Shown: positions 36,524-47,756 of the stretch, piece after piece
Numbering within the stretch: the stretch's first letter is position 1
How the letters are laid out: each line of letters opens with the position of its first letter
DNA from: Heliocidaris erythrogramma
Taxonomy: Eukaryota; Echinodermata; Echinoidea; Camarodonta; Echinometridae
NCBI GenBank assembly: GCA_025617745.1
Contig: CM046869.1
Span: forward strand, 8,172,668 to 8,236,667
DNA: 64,000 nucleotides
Direction: 5' to 3'
Program-made: the position numbers and the translations under genes
Notes under the pieces: generated by a model
Told to the model about the DNA's origin: nothing
The model's database searches: none
Seen by the model: the letters and a program-made list of their open reading frames with translations, nothing else

Positions 36524-36887
36524 CCAAATGTATGGTGAGATTGACTGAGTTTGGATACTGAACATCTTCATACATGGTCTCACTCTGCCATCTCGTCATT
36601 CTCTCCTCGCTGTGGAAATCCGTAAGATAACGAGCGGGATGCGAGCCATCCTGACAATTGTAGCACTGCCCACGGCCACGGGCTCCATGCACGCCCGTCT
36701 GCCTACAGTACCGGGTGTCGCGGTATTCTCCGCAGGTATTCGTTGCCTCCACGCTCAAGTTGAAAGCTGCATTTTCGAACTCGGGTACGCATCTTTGAGA
36801 CCGAGACTGCTCGTCATAGCAAGGTACAGAATTCTCGTTGGCGTGACAGAGTGCCAACGAACCAAGAACCAACAGGAATATCTTCAT
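36524..36887 (-). CDS. Laminin subunit gamma, first coding exon (partial)
   Basis: Minus strand, 364 nt. ATG at 36887 opens [16 protein letters not shown], a typical signal peptide, followed by the start of a laminin N-terminal (type VI) domain: [29 protein letters not shown], a CYNC pair, [14 protein letters not shown] and [14 protein letters not shown]. These blocks match the beginning of laminin gamma chains; netrins share the fold but differ in these words. The exon ends within the Gly codon at a GTATGT donor (36518-36523), phase 1, the same place after HLG where I recall vertebrate LAMC1 exon 1 ending. Codons after the donor (MYQQNSRS) are intronic. Laminin gamma assembles with alpha and beta chains into secreted basement-membrane trimers, and this domain drives network formation. 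Upstream in-frame codons to 36950 look like 5' untranslated sequence. No later exon was recognised in the window. Confidence 0.9.
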
Positions 36888-37460
36888 GATGTCTTTTAAA
36901 AGTTCCAAAGAACTTCCACTATCGACACACCTAATCCACACCTGCCGCAAGAACCAATCGCAGTAGCTACCCCTCTATACGGGCAAAATCGTCCGTGTGT
37001 GTATCCTTTTAGCAGGATCAGGAGGCCGGAGCGCGAGCAAGAGGTAGGGATGATGCACTGCAGATCTCGCGAGTTACGTACAATGTTGTCGCTGCTAAAT
37101 AAAGTTTTGTAACTTTTGTCACACACGACCTACAGCATCGATCTCGGTACGTGCAACCGTAGATTAGTCCAATTGATGTAGTTGAATATGATGGCGCACT
37201 TCAATCTCTCCAGATTATACGCGCCAGCCACTTTCGTCAGTGGGACTTCGGCTAAGGAAGGCCCACGTATAACGTCGATCCATTTGGTGATTATTAGTTG
37301 CATGAAATCATTAGTGAAAAACAGATTATATATATATATATTCCATCACCTAAATTAGTACACGAAAGCCGAAGCGAAATAGCAAAATACAATAATCCAG
37401 TTTAAGAACTGTGAGATAAATGCAATGCGCACGATACAAACTGTTCATGGAAAAAGCAGA
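36888..37460 (-). promoter_or_regulatory. Presumed 5' region of the laminin gamma gene
   Basis: About 570 bp between the laminin start codon and the end of the LINE ORF2. It is more GC-rich near 36940-37080 than the flanking DNA and has several CG dinucleotides. A TTTATTTAGC word on the minus strand near 37095-37105 could act as a weak TATA-like box, but no initiator can be fixed from sequence alone. The TATATATATA tract at 37328-37340 is a simple repeat. The LINE 3' untranslated end must lie somewhere in the left part of 37150-37460; its border is not clear. The promoter role is inferred from position only. Confidence 0.4.
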
Positions 37461-39772
37461 CTAACCAAAACGGTTAGTGGCATGTACATAACATAATAAT
37501 TCCCGAATATAATCAGGGTTAGTCAAAAGTTGCTTAAGGGTTGGGTTATTGAGTTTTAACTTTCTGATCATTATGTGTCTCTCTTTTTCGTATTTTGAAC
37601 AATATAAAATGAAATGTTCGATAGTTTCAAATACTTTACACACTTCGCAAAGACCGGAAGAATGCTGATTGATTTGTAACATATAAAAATTTAATGTACA
37701 CTTACCTACTCTCAGTTGTTGGATCAGGCATTCATCTCTCCGAGACAAGCCTTTTCTGTATGCCTGCTCGGTAACCTTGTCCTGCAGAGCATATAGAAAT
37801 CTTCCCTTTTCTGAACTATTCCATTCATTTTGCCAAATATTTTTATAATAAACCAACCGAGAGCATGCAAGTTCGCTTGTAGTGTTAGATAAAACAATGT
37901 CTAAATGATTTTTCAGAGCGCCTTTCTTGGCAGCCCTATCAACTATTTCATTGCCGTTAATATCACAGTGAGATGGAATCCATTCAAAAAAGACAAGAAT
38001 ATCCTTTGACAAAAAATTATGAATTTTGTGTAAGATTTCATTGACAACAGCGCATCTAATAAAGTATGAGTCGATCATTTGAAGGGCTGACAATGAGTCG
38101 CTAAAAATGACCACTGAACAGGACTTTACGAAACTGTCTAACCACTCCAGAGCCATTAGAATGGCGACGAGTTCCGCTCTCATGATACATACATGTGACA
38201 ATCTAAAATATTTAATCACCTGATATTGGGGAACATAAAACGCAGCTCCTGTTCTGAGATCTTCAAGTTTAGACCCATCTGTATATACATGCAAATATCC
38301 TTTCCATATTATTCCTATTCTGTCCTGAACAATGGATTTCATCTCGGCTGCAAGCATATCCCTTTTTGGTATTTTACCTCGAGTATCAAATGACACATGA
38401 GGACGGGATAATCGCCATTCGGGAATTTTCGGTATTAAATTGTCTTGATTTTCTACATTAACTTCGTCTCGACTGGCTCTAAGGCTAAATGGTGCTTTCC
38501 CACCCTTCCATTCACTTCTATTCATGGTATAATGATCACCAAGAATTTCTTTAGAAGGATGACTGGATGAGCTAAACAACAAATAATATCTAAATTTATC
38601 ATTAAATAATTTTCTCCTAAGTTCCAGCGGCAATTCTCCGGTTAACACCTGTAGAGCCTCCAAGGATACATTATGTATAGTCCCTGTAATAATTTTTAGT
38701 GCTCTGTATTGTATAGCGTCTAGCTTTTTCTTCAGAGATATACACGCAGAATCATACATTTCACTGCCATAGTCTAAAACAGATAAAATAAGTCCTTTAT
38801 ATATCATCATCAAAATTTCATACTTATTTCCCCATGTAGTTCCTGAAACGCAACGTAATAAATTTAATCTTTTCTTACACTTCTCAATAATTGCGTTAAT
38901 ATGGACCGACCAAGTTAGTTTATAATCCAGCCACATACCAAGAAACTTAAACTGCTCACAATGAGGCAAAACATGCCCATTTATTTTCAAAGCAATGTCT
39001 TTCTTTTGTTTATTGGTAAATACCAAAACTACCGACTTGGTGTGTGAAATCTTTAATTTCCACCTCCAGCACCAAATTTCGATTTCATGGAGGGCTTCCT
39101 GTAGTTTCTGGCGAACCAGATCTAAGTTGGAACCAGAAAACCAAATTGCAATATCATCGGCATAACATGATAATTTAACTCCACTTTCGTTAATCTTTAA
39201 GTCATTCAACATCAAAGTAAAAAGTACAGGACTTAAAGAGCTCCCTTGTGGGATACCGTTTTCTAACACATAATTTTCCGACAAACAATTGTTAACCTTA
39301 ACATTACAATATCTATTCTTTAAGAAAGCTTTAATAAAACACAATAATTTTCCATGAATTTTTAACCTTGACAATTTTTTGAAGAGACCTCCTTTCCATA
39401 ACGAGTCATATGCCTTTTCCAAGTCTAGAAAAACAGCTACAGTATATTTTTTCTCACTCAATGCTGAATGTATGTCGGTCTCGAGTCTGATTAAATGATC
39501 TTTGACATTTCGATATTTACGGAATCCTGATTGAATTGGGTTTAAAAGTTTATTTTTATCTAAATACCAAGTCAGCCGATTTTTAATCATTTTTTCCATG
39601 ACTTTAAAGAGGGAAGATAATAACGAAATTGGTCTGTAAGATGACACATCCGTCGCTTCTTTTCCAGGTTTCAAAATAGGTATCTGGACAACTTCATACC
39701 ACTGGCTTGGAAAACATGAATTTTCCCAGATTTCATTATATAACTCTAATATGTAAACAAGTGCTATTGGGG
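37461..39772 (-). pseudogene. LINE ORF2, second RT copy plus RNase H and C-terminus
   Basis: Second complete reverse transcriptase (YRPISLL, FLDLEKAYDS, GIPQGSSLSPVLF, CYADDIAIW, then FKFLGMWLDYKLTW thumb region). RNase H follows at about residues 460-600 of the open frame: YTDGSKLEDLRTGAAF (first Asp), MRAELVAILMALEWL (Glu), IFSDSLSALQMI (Asp) and WIPSHCDINGNEIVDRAAKKG (His/Asp). A C-terminal CEVC...HFILYC motif is typical of the I and Jockey groups. The frame is open for 737 codons from its first Met and runs to a stop at 37461. Only the junction near 39770 is broken. Confidence 0.88.
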
Positions 39773-41884
39773 CAAGTTTTTTAGCATAATCACATAAATG
39801 TCATCCTTACCTGGAGCGGAGTTTCTCATTTCTTTTAAAACGTTCCTCAACTCATTCATATTAAAATCATCATTAATACAGTCATCATCCATAATGTGGG
39901 TAAATAGAGCATCATCAATTTCATTATCGTTTACGGAAAATGATCTATCAATAGATTTGAAAAAGGATGCCACGGCGTTTGCTTTATCTTTAGACTCACT
40001 TACCATATTACCATCAACGATTAGATTGTGAAAAATGTGAGTGTTCTTTGTGCTGTCTCGCATTCCTTTCACCTGTTTCCACACTTTCCCTATGTCTGTA
40101 AATCTATTCATTCTAGCACAGTATTGAGACCAATAGTCGAAACGAGCCCTTCTCTGTACCTTCTGTGCAAAGGCTTTCTTTTGTAAGTATTGTTTAACAT
40201 CATTTATGTCATAATACCTTTTTAATCTGTTTTTAATATGATTCCTCTCCGCAACTGCTTTTTGACACTCCTCGTTCCACCAAGGAGTTATTTTACTTCT
40301 TTTCCCCCCTCCTAGTCGAACTCGACGAATGTACCTGTTTGACGCATTCAGAATAACATTAACAATGGCGTTGTATCGACTTTGAATATCTAATTTAAAG
40401 TCACTATTATACTCTTGATACTCTGGCAAAACATGCCCATTTATTTTCAAAGCAATGTCTTTCTTTTGTTTATTGGTAAATACCAAAACTACCGACTTGG
40501 TGTGTGAAATCTTTAATTTCCACCTCCAGCACCAAATTTCGATTTCATGGAGGGCTTCCTGTAGTTTCTGGCGAACCAGATCTAAGTTGGAACCAGAAAA
40601 CCAAATTGCAATATCATCGGCATAACATGATAATTTAACTCCACTTTCGTTAATCTTTAAGTCATTCAACATCAAAGTAAAAAGTACAGGACTTAAAGAG
40701 CTCCCTTGTGGGATACCGTTTTCTAACACATAATTTTCCGACAAACAATTGTTAACCTTAACATTACAATATCTATTCTTTAAGAAAGCTTTAATAAAAC
40801 ACAATAATTTTCCATGAATTTTTAACCTTGACAATTTTTTGAAGAGACCTCCTTTCCATAACGAGTCATATGCCTTTTCCAAGTCTAGAAAAACAGCTAC
40901 AGTATATTTTTTCTCACTCAATGCTGAATGTATGTCGGTCTCGAGTCTGATTAAATGATCTTTGACATTTCGATATTTACGGAATCCTGATTGAATTGGG
41001 TTTAAAAGTTTATTTTTATCTAAATACCAAGTCAGCCGATTTTTAATCATTTTTTCCATGACTTTAAAGAGGGAAGATAATAACGAAATTGGTCTGTAAG
41101 ATGACACATCCGTCGCTTCTTTTCCAGGTTTCAAAATAGGTATCTGGACAACTTCATACCACTGGCTTGGAAAACATGAATTTTCCCAGATTTCATTATA
41201 TAACTCTAATATGTAAACAAGTGCTATTGGGGGCAAGTTTTTTAGCATAATCACATAAATGTCATCCTTACCTGGAGCGGAGTTTCTCATTTCTTTTAAA
41301 ACGTTCCTCAACTCATTCATATTAAAATCATCATTAATACAGTCATCATCCATAATGTGGGTAAATAGAGCATCATCAATTTCATTATCGTTTACGGAAA
41401 ATGATCTATCAATAGATTTGAAAAAGGATGCCACGGCGTTTGCTTTATCTTTAGACTCACTTACCATATTACCATCAACGATTAGATTGTGAAAAATGTG
41501 AGTGTTCTTTGTGCTGTCTCGCATTCCTTTCACCTGTTTCCACACTTTCCCTATGTCTGTAAATCTATTCATTCTAGCACAGTATTGAGACCAATAGTCG
41601 AAACGAGCCCTTCTCTGTACCTTCTGTGCAAAGGCTTTCTTTTGTAAGTATTGTTTAACATCATTTATGTCATAATACCTTTTTAATCTGTTTTTAATAT
41701 GATTCCTCTCCGCAACTGCTTTTTGACACTCCTCGTTCCACCAAGGAGTTATTTTACTTCTTTTCCCCCTCCTAGTCGAACTCGACGAATGTACCTGTTT
41801 GACGCATTCAGAATAACATTAACAATGGCGTTGTATCGACTTTGAATATCTAATTTAAAGTCACTATTATACTCTTGATTTGAT
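38965..41884. repeat. 1460-bp head-to-tail tandem duplication inside the LINE
   Basis: Segments 38965-40424 and 40425-41884 correspond base for base at offset 1460, apart from one-base differences in a G-run (39769 versus 41229) and a C-run (40305 versus 41765). Flanks differ outside the pair. The junction reads ACTCTTGATACTCTGGCAAA, with about 5 bases not explained by either side. Such identity means a very recent event or an assembly duplication. Confidence 0.9.
39764..41765 (-). pseudogene. LINE ORF2, first copy of the duplicated linker/RT segment
   Basis: Contains the linker (WWNEECQKAVAERN, YWSQYCARMNRF), then reverse transcriptase blocks YRPISLLSSLFKVMEK, AVFLDLEKAYDSLW, NGIPQGSSLSPVLF and SCYADDIAIWFSG. 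It then jumps back: after INGHVLPEYQEYNSDF the frame re-enters the linker and repeats it up to KNLPQ, where a stop follows. The YADD active site is present in this copy. The re-entry point marks the junction of the 1460-bp duplication at about 40420-40425. The stop comes from a G-run one base shorter near 39769. Confidence 0.85.
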
Positions 41885-42663
41885 AATTCCTCTTTTATTG
41901 CATTTCTATACCCTTCCCAATTTACATTTCTAAAACTCCATCTAAATCCGATATCTGTGTATTCATGTATAATCGTATTGCCCGACTGTTTCAATTTAAT
42001 AACTATCGCATTGTGATCACTGCCAAAGTTGTTAGACCGTACTTCCCACTCCATTTTACACGCTAGTTCCTTGGAAACTATAGATAAATCTAACATTGAA
42101 TGTGTTCCAAAATGAGGGTCTAACCTCGTTGGAGAACCGTTATTTAGCAATGCTAGATCATGATCTTCCATAAAAGTCTCTACGGTTCTGCCGTTTGCAT
42201 CTAATTTACTGCTCCCCCAGAGTGGGTTGTGGCTATTAAAGTCGCCCAGAATTATGATCCTCCCTGGCACATTTCTAACCATTTCATTTAATTCTTCCAC
42301 TTCAATCTTTTTACATGGATTATAATAATTAAAAATTGAAATGATCCCTTTCTTTGAAAAAATATCAACTCTTTGGTATTCGATATTCCCTTTAACATTC
42401 ATAACCTGGAAAGTAATATCCTTTTTTAAATATATAACTAGACCACCTCTTCTACCATCCGGTCTATTTCTACAGACACAAATATAATTCGGAATAAAAG
42501 ACACATTATAATCATTAAACCATGTTTCCTGAATGCACATAATATCTGGGTTAGAACCCAATAAATTATTATCGAATATTGACGTTAAAAAGTCCGCACC
42601 ATGTGAAATCATACCTTGTGCATTCCATTGTAGTATAGTTATATCTGAAACGGGCTGTGTCAT
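41760..42663 (-). pseudogene. LINE ORF2, endonuclease domain (5' portion)
   Basis: Begins MTQPVSDITILQWNAQGM and carries the endonuclease motifs in order: QWNAQ, QETWF, GRRGGLVIYL, ILGDFNSHNPLWGS, GTHSMLDLSIV and GSDHNAIV. These residues form the metal-binding active site that nicks the target DNA. After about 300 residues (RLGGGK) the frame is lost at a C-run near 41763-41770, where this copy has one C fewer than the duplicated copy near 40305. The rest of ORF2 continues in a shifted frame. The endonuclease itself looks intact. Confidence 0.85.
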
Positions 42664-44054
42664 TTAAGGCGGCTTTTTACCATTTCCATGGTAATGTCCG
42701 CCTTTAAAAAATCTTTACCCGCTTTGACAGCAGCTTCCACAAATTGATCATCGTTCTCAGAAAGAAGTAACTTACGTATCGCAACCAGAATAAACATAAT
42801 CAAATCTAATGATGTCACATTATTGGGAAAGCCAGTTTGATTAATATTTGAAGAACCCTGCTCAGACTCCCCGTCTCTTTCCCGCCTTTTCTCTTTTCTC
42901 TTGTGTACTTGAGCCGCAGGTGGGATATGGGAGTGAGGGCTTGTTTCATGTCCAGGACTCTGTAATTTTAAGTTGGAATCTAATTTGTTCTGTTTACTTT
43001 GAGGGTTCTCTTTGGAGTTACTCGTGTTGACTGTGTTATTAGTTGTCTCTACAACATTTACATTTTTCTGAGTGCGATACACTTTTGTCGCTTGCGCGTA
43101 TGTGAGCTTTTCATTCAGTTTAATTGTTTGTATTTGCTTAGCTTCTATATAAGATTTGCATCCTTGATACGCCGCTGAGTGATTATCTCCACATCTAAAG
43201 CACTTCCTGTTTTCCTTTTGTGCGCAAGCGTCAAATTCATGTTCGCCTCCGCATCTTACGCAACGTATTTTACCCCTACAATTATCTTTCATATGACCAA
43301 ATAGTTGGCACTTATGACACCTTGTCACGGGTGGGACAAAGTTATCCACACGCCTAATCTCATAGAGAAAATTTACAGCATCCGGTTTACTTTTACCTTT
43401 AAAAGTAATAAGTACCGATGGAGTGGGTACCATTTCTCCATTGATCTTCTTCCTAAATCGCTTAGCATTTATTACATTCTGTTCTCTTAATACATCTGCT
43501 ATTTCTTCATTGCTGATTTGAGTATCGATTCTATGGATGACCCCTTTCGTTGTAACCACCTGATCTTCTTCATAACGTGTAACTTTTACGTCTAAACCAG
43601 CCAACTGTGTTAACTGTAACAGGGTTATAATTTGTTTCTCATTCTCACATGTCAAAATCAACATATTTTTTACTTTAACCATACCTACAAGTTTTCCAAC
43701 GAGATCATGAATTTCTCTGTAAACCCGCACTTGATTAGCACTGCATACATTTTTTTCCAGACCAACAATGACCACTTTCCTACTTGAATGCGTTGGAGTT
43801 GAGAATTTAGGAATCTTCTTGTTCATCGTATTTAACATACCATCGCTATTGCTTCTTACCCTTGCCCTTTTCTTGGATCTGACAGAATTTCTGTTCATTG
43901 CCGTTTTCCATGAACAATTTGAATCGTCATCACTCTCCTCACGGAGAGTGTGACAATCGGAAGATAATACCTCCGGTGTATCCCGAAATTTTGGATTATC
44001 TGCTGCATTAATGTAATCCTCTTCTCCTGAGGACAAAGAACTAGAGGACGCCAT
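42660..44054 (-). CDS. LINE ORF1, gag-like zinc-knuckle protein
   Basis: Intact 464-codon frame. The N-terminal about 100 residues are Ser/Asp/Arg-rich (MASSSSLSSGEEDYIN start; KKRARVR basic patch). Residues about 100-230 have the mixed alpha/beta look of an RNA-binding region (VVIVGLEKNV, VKVTRYEEDQVV). Three zinc knuckles follow at about 245-300: CHKCQLFGHMKDNC, CVRCGGEHEFDAC and CFRCGDNHSAAYQGC. The C-terminal part is low complexity (Asn, Ser, His) with basic KRKEKRRERD. Proteins of this type coat LINE RNA in the cytoplasm and help nuclear re-entry. The stop TGA at 42660-42662 overlaps the ORF2 start ATG at 42661-42663. No frame damage was seen. Confidence 0.88.
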   Translation of the reverse strand: MASSSSLSSGEEDYINAADNPKFRDTPEVLSSDCHTLREESDDDSNCSWKTAMNRNSVRSKKRARVRSNSDGMLNTMNKKIPKFSTPTHSSRKVVIVGLEKNVCSANQVRVYREIHDLVGKLVGMVKVKNMLILTCENEKQIITLLQLTQLAGLDVKVTRYEEDQVVTTKGVIHRIDTQISNEEIADVLREQNVINAKRFRKKINGEMVPTPSVLITFKGKSKPDAVNFLYEIRRVDNFVPPVTRCHKCQLFGHMKDNCRGKIRCVRCGGEHEFDACAQKENRKCFRCGDNHSAAYQGCKSYIEAKQIQTIKLNEKLTYAQATKVYRTQKNVNVVETTNNTVNTSNSKENPQSKQNKLDSNLKLQSPGHETSPHSHIPPAAQVHKRKEKRRERDGESEQGSSNINQTGFPNNVTSLDLIMFILVAIRKLLLSENDDQFVEAAVKAGKDFLKADITMEMVKSRLK

Positions 44055-44537
44055 ATCTCATGCGCATGTTAATGAATTAATCAACCTCTTACCTGTTATT
44101 GTAATGTTATTAATACGTGGAGAAAAGTATGAGAATGAGTGACAATATCACCATGGGAACGCCTGTGGGTAACCCCAGCCTCAGCCTCCACTAACTAGGC
44201 GACTGGAACGAAGTCAGATTTCGCCAGAAGCTATAAGAAGTAGACTGGACAGAAGCCAAAGATGGGTGTAGGTCGAAGGGCTGGTGTCGGCTACTTGTTG
44301 GCACCGTTGCCGCTGGGTGTAGTGGAGGAGCAGATTTAATTTTCCCGCCAAAATGTCTATGGAAAAATAACGCAGCTACGGAGCTCTTGAAAAAGTCGCC
44401 CGCTCAAGATTATGCTGGATTCTCTCTTTCTTTACCAAACTAACAAAACATTGTAATGTTAATGTTCCAACTCTTGTTTGAAGACCCCCCCCCCCCCAAA
44501 AAAAAAAAAAAAAATAATAATAATAATAATAATAAAA

Positions 44538-44568
<31 letters not shown>

Positions 44569-45244
44569 ATACATGAATAACATTAATAATATTATTAATA
44601 ACACACACACACACACACAGTCTTGTATTGCTTTATTTCCGAGGACAAGTATTGTTCCTCTATTATTCCTCTATCTGTCAGCAAATGCGCCACCTCTGCC
44701 GACAAAAAAACAAAAGGAGGGGGGGGAAGGGAGAAGGAATAGTAAAGGGAAAAGGAGAAAAGACAAAGGAGAAGATAAAAGAAAAGAAAAAAGAAAAGGG
44801 ATAGAAAAGTAAAAGTCAAAACAGAAAGAATAAAAAAGAAAACTTGCTAATTTTTTGGCTCGCTCGCAAAAACACTCGAAAGTTCACCCATTGACTATTG
44901 AAGTCGTTAACTATCGTAGGCTTGATACATGAGCCACCTGGTTCCCGTAGTCTAAGGGTTAATATTCGGGCAAAAGGCGCCCCCTTTCGGCAATTGGCTG
45001 CAGCCCCCCCCCCCCCCCCCCGGATTTTCAAAGTTCCGATATTCGGGCAGCGAATTGAGGTGCCAGCATATCCACATATTTGGGCAGCGAGGTTCCCAGA
45101 TAATTATGTAACGTCTCTATCTCACCTCTTTACATTTTCTCTACGAAAAGGTTATTGAAAAGTTGATATTCGGGCAAAAGGCGTCAGCCCCTCCTTGCGA
45201 AAAAATTTTGTCGGCAAATTTGGGTGTCACACGTCCCATTCAAA
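44055..45244. other. LINE 5' region and low-complexity DNA
   Basis: 44055-about 44345 may be the LINE 5' untranslated region; I cannot fix its end. Then follow a C-run/A-run (about 44486-44512), TAA and AAAT repeats (44513-44572) and an AC repeat (about 44602-44619). An A/G-rich tract spans 44700-44840 and a C-run lies near 45005-45021. Words ATTCGGGCAAAAGGCG recur near 44963 and 45171. No host gene. Confidence 0.5.
44486..44620. repeat. Compound microsatellite
   Basis: C-run, A-run, TAA repeats, AAAT repeats, then ACACAC repeats in succession just beyond the LINE 5' side. Exact lengths are unreliable in such tracts. Confidence 0.9.
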
Positions 45245-45254
45245 ATGTTCTAGC

Positions 45255-45500
45255 GACACTCCTGGGCGTTGTGGCGTGCGCCTGTAATCCAGCTACCAGT
45301 GGAAGTTATAAACAGATTCAGCGGACCCAGGTTCGAGACTGAGTCACGTCTTTCGGATGGTGACGTTAAAGGTCGGTCCCAGACGTAAATAATCATATCT
45401 GATTGATACACGTCTGTAAAAACCCAATTACACACACACACACACCTGGTCAGACGACACTGGAGTGAAAGGTAAAACCTCAGCACCCTCAAATGGAAAA
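45255..45500 (+). mobile_element. SINE-like element with 7SL-like and B-box-like words
   Basis: Starts CTCCTGGGCGTTGTGGCGTG and continues CGCCTGTAATCCAGCTAC, which looks like the 5' domain of 7SL RNA as known from Alu. It is followed by GATTCAGCGGACCCAGGTTCGAGACTG with a GGTTCGAGAC B-box-like word, then TCTTTCGGATGGTGACGTTAAAGG, a tail-like block, and an AC repeat at about 45429-45445. The layout head, conserved middle, simple repeat is SINE-like. A tRNA origin with chance 7SL resemblance is the alternative. No flanking duplication was identified. Confidence 0.5.
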
Positions 45501-47344
45501 GTCGCTATTTGTTGCCTTATATAATAGTGATCAAATAGCTTTATTGGGAAACTATGATAAGTATCGTATATTTAATATTTGAAACGAGATTACATTGATT
45601 TGCCCCCTCCCCTCCCCCCAACAAAAATAATAATAATAATAACAATAATAATATTAACAAACAATGTAAACATAAAATTCAACGAATATTTTCATAAGCA
45701 TTTGTTATCGAATAAAAAGATGTAAGTATACCGTACATGACTGAAACGGGTTGGTCGTCAGGGGCGGATAGGGGGGATGGTGGCACGTAGCCCCCAACAA
45801 AACCCAAATCTCGCATACCTTAGTTACACAAAATAGAAAAATGCACCAACAGAATTTTTTTCGTGTGCCCCTTGCACAAATTTTGGACTATAAAGGCACT
45901 TTGTGAAAAGAAATGTGAGAACACTTTTTCTTTCTGAGATATTTTTCGGAAATTTGCCGTTAACAATTAGAGAATAGTGGAACCAGCACTAGACATGGGA
46001 GATCAAGAGAGAAAGAGAGAGAGGGGGGGGGACTGTTAGGACACGAAAGTAAGGTCACTGCCCTTAACCCCTTACCTACTCCCACCCCACCCCCGCCTTA
46101 GGCTAGGCTAATGTGCTGTATGGAGCTGAAATTCCTCAGGAAATAAATTCATTTTTTCAATTTACTCTTTTTTTCGCATAAGAAATTGCAAAAGTTCTGA
46201 GAGAATCGGAAATTCTTGAATTTCAAAAGAAAAACAGGCATTTTATTTTACAACTATATCCGACACATTATTGACTTTGGAGTTTTTAAAAACATTGGCA
46301 AATCCGGCATAATGTGAAGCAGGCATATACGCCCCCCCCCCCCCCCCCCTCCTGTCCCACGTTTGGAGCCACACGAAAAATGAAAACGATGGCCTACGTA
46401 CGGAACTCGGGACTGCCAAAGTGTATTAGCTACCGTTACGCCCCGGAAGGTTCATGCCCCCTGTATATTTTTCTTGATACACCGCTGAAACTACCCACGG
46501 TACTTATGTGTTACTAGAACATTTTGAAACTAGGATTCTCAAGCTCGTTATTGATCGACTGTACAAACATGTAACATGTCAACTGTGCCATACAGTTCTG
46601 GGGCAGGATAATACATAACTAGTTTAAAAAAAAAAACATTTTTAAAAATTATACTAAAAAAAAGCTTACAGCATTTATGAAGCTTTGCTTCTGTAATTGT
46701 TAAAATGTGTGGCTATCTAACCCAACTAATAATCATTGCTATCTCCAGTCAGACACACATTAGAGTAACCTCTCACAAGCAACAACAACTAAAACAGTAG
46801 CAGAAACAACAACAAAAGGTTTTTGAAAGCCTATTTTCCACAAGCTTATTATCTTTTAAACAAATAACCCCCCCCCCCCCCCCCCCGATATTTTTTAAAA
46901 AATAATATCGAGCTTCACTGTGTTTGAACATTACTAATGTCCTATCTATATCCTGGCCCAACTTCCCCTGAAAACTATTCACCTCAATTTTAGAGAAATC
47001 TTCCCAGAAAATGCATATTTATTCACGATGTTTTGACGAAACATTGGCGCATTATTGTATGTGCAGTGCACGAGCCGAGTATATGGCCAAGCATTTCAGT
47101 GACACATCCTCGATGTAGATTACAAGGATTTAAAAGTACCCCCTCTGTGTTGGGAAAACAAACGTTTGGGGAGACGTTTATATTCCTCCCATCTCTCAAT
47201 ATACGTGGGAAAACTACTCAAAACGGGGTTTAAAAATGATGTAATGGTCACTGTTACATAATATAACAATAACTTTGCGAAAGAGGGGCACAACATTCCT
47301 ACGGGAAAGCTGGTTTGGGTCTGTCCCAGCTGATTTTAATGGAG
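45501..47344. other. Non-coding stretch with C-runs, no gene seen
   Basis: No gene. Contains C-runs near 46330-46350 and 46868-46887, a GAGAGA/G-run near 46010-46030, and AAT repeats near 45627-45655. Confidence 0.5.
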
Positions 47345-47756
47345 AGCTACGAATTTACATGTACTTGGACACTGGCTCAAGAACATTTTACACAGATTTT
47401 ACTTCATGATAAGATACGAATTTACATGTACTTGGACACTGGCTCAAGAACATTTTACACAGATTTTACTTCATGCATGTTAAGATATGAATTTACATAA
47501 ACTTGGACACTGGCTCAAGAACATTTTACACTGATTTTACTTCATGATAAGATATGAATTTACATGTACTTGGACACTGGCTCAAGAACATTTTACACAG
47601 ATTTTACTTCATGCATGTTAAGATATGAATTTGCATAAACTTGGACACTGGCTCAAGAACATTTTACACTGATTTTACTTCATGATAAGATATGAATTTA
47701 CATGTACTTGGACACTGGCTCAAGAACATTTTACACAGATTTTACTTCATGATAAG
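47345..47756 (+). repeat. Higher-order tandem array, alternating 67/71-bp units
   Basis: Six units with the word TTGGACACTGGCTCAAGAAC at about 47365, 47432, 47503, 47570, 47641 and 47708. Spacings alternate 67, 71, 67, 71, 67. Long units carry CATGCATGTTAAGATATGAA and ACATAAAC; short units carry CATGATAAGATATGAA and ACATGTAC. So the array evolved as a dimer of about 138 bp. It ends abruptly at the TAA tail of the next LINE. Confidence 0.9.

Larger units (their letters stand above)
37461..44054 (-). mobile_element. I/R1-type LINE, nearly full length, internally duplicated
   Basis: Minus-strand non-LTR retrotransposon. ORF1 (42660-44054) encodes a zinc-knuckle nucleic-acid-binding protein. ORF2 encodes apurinic-like endonuclease, reverse transcriptase, RNase H and a C-terminal CCHC motif. 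This domain order is typical of the I superfamily (I, R1, LOA, Tad and relatives). ORF2 starts in an ATGA overlap with the ORF1 stop. A near-perfect 1460-bp tandem duplication (38965-41884) and two homopolymer indels break ORF2. Sequence up to about 44345 may be 5' untranslated region. It lies in the same direction as laminin exon 1 and begins its coding end 573 bp upstream of the laminin start. Otherwise well-preserved frames suggest a young insertion. Confidence 0.9.

Noticed and set aside
36612..36899. 95-codon plus-strand ORF
   Set aside because: It is antisense to the laminin exon, whose conserved words and splice donor are on the minus strand.
47345..47756. CRISPR-like repeat array
   Set aside because: Units are contiguous with no unique spacers, in eukaryotic DNA; it is an ordinary tandem array.
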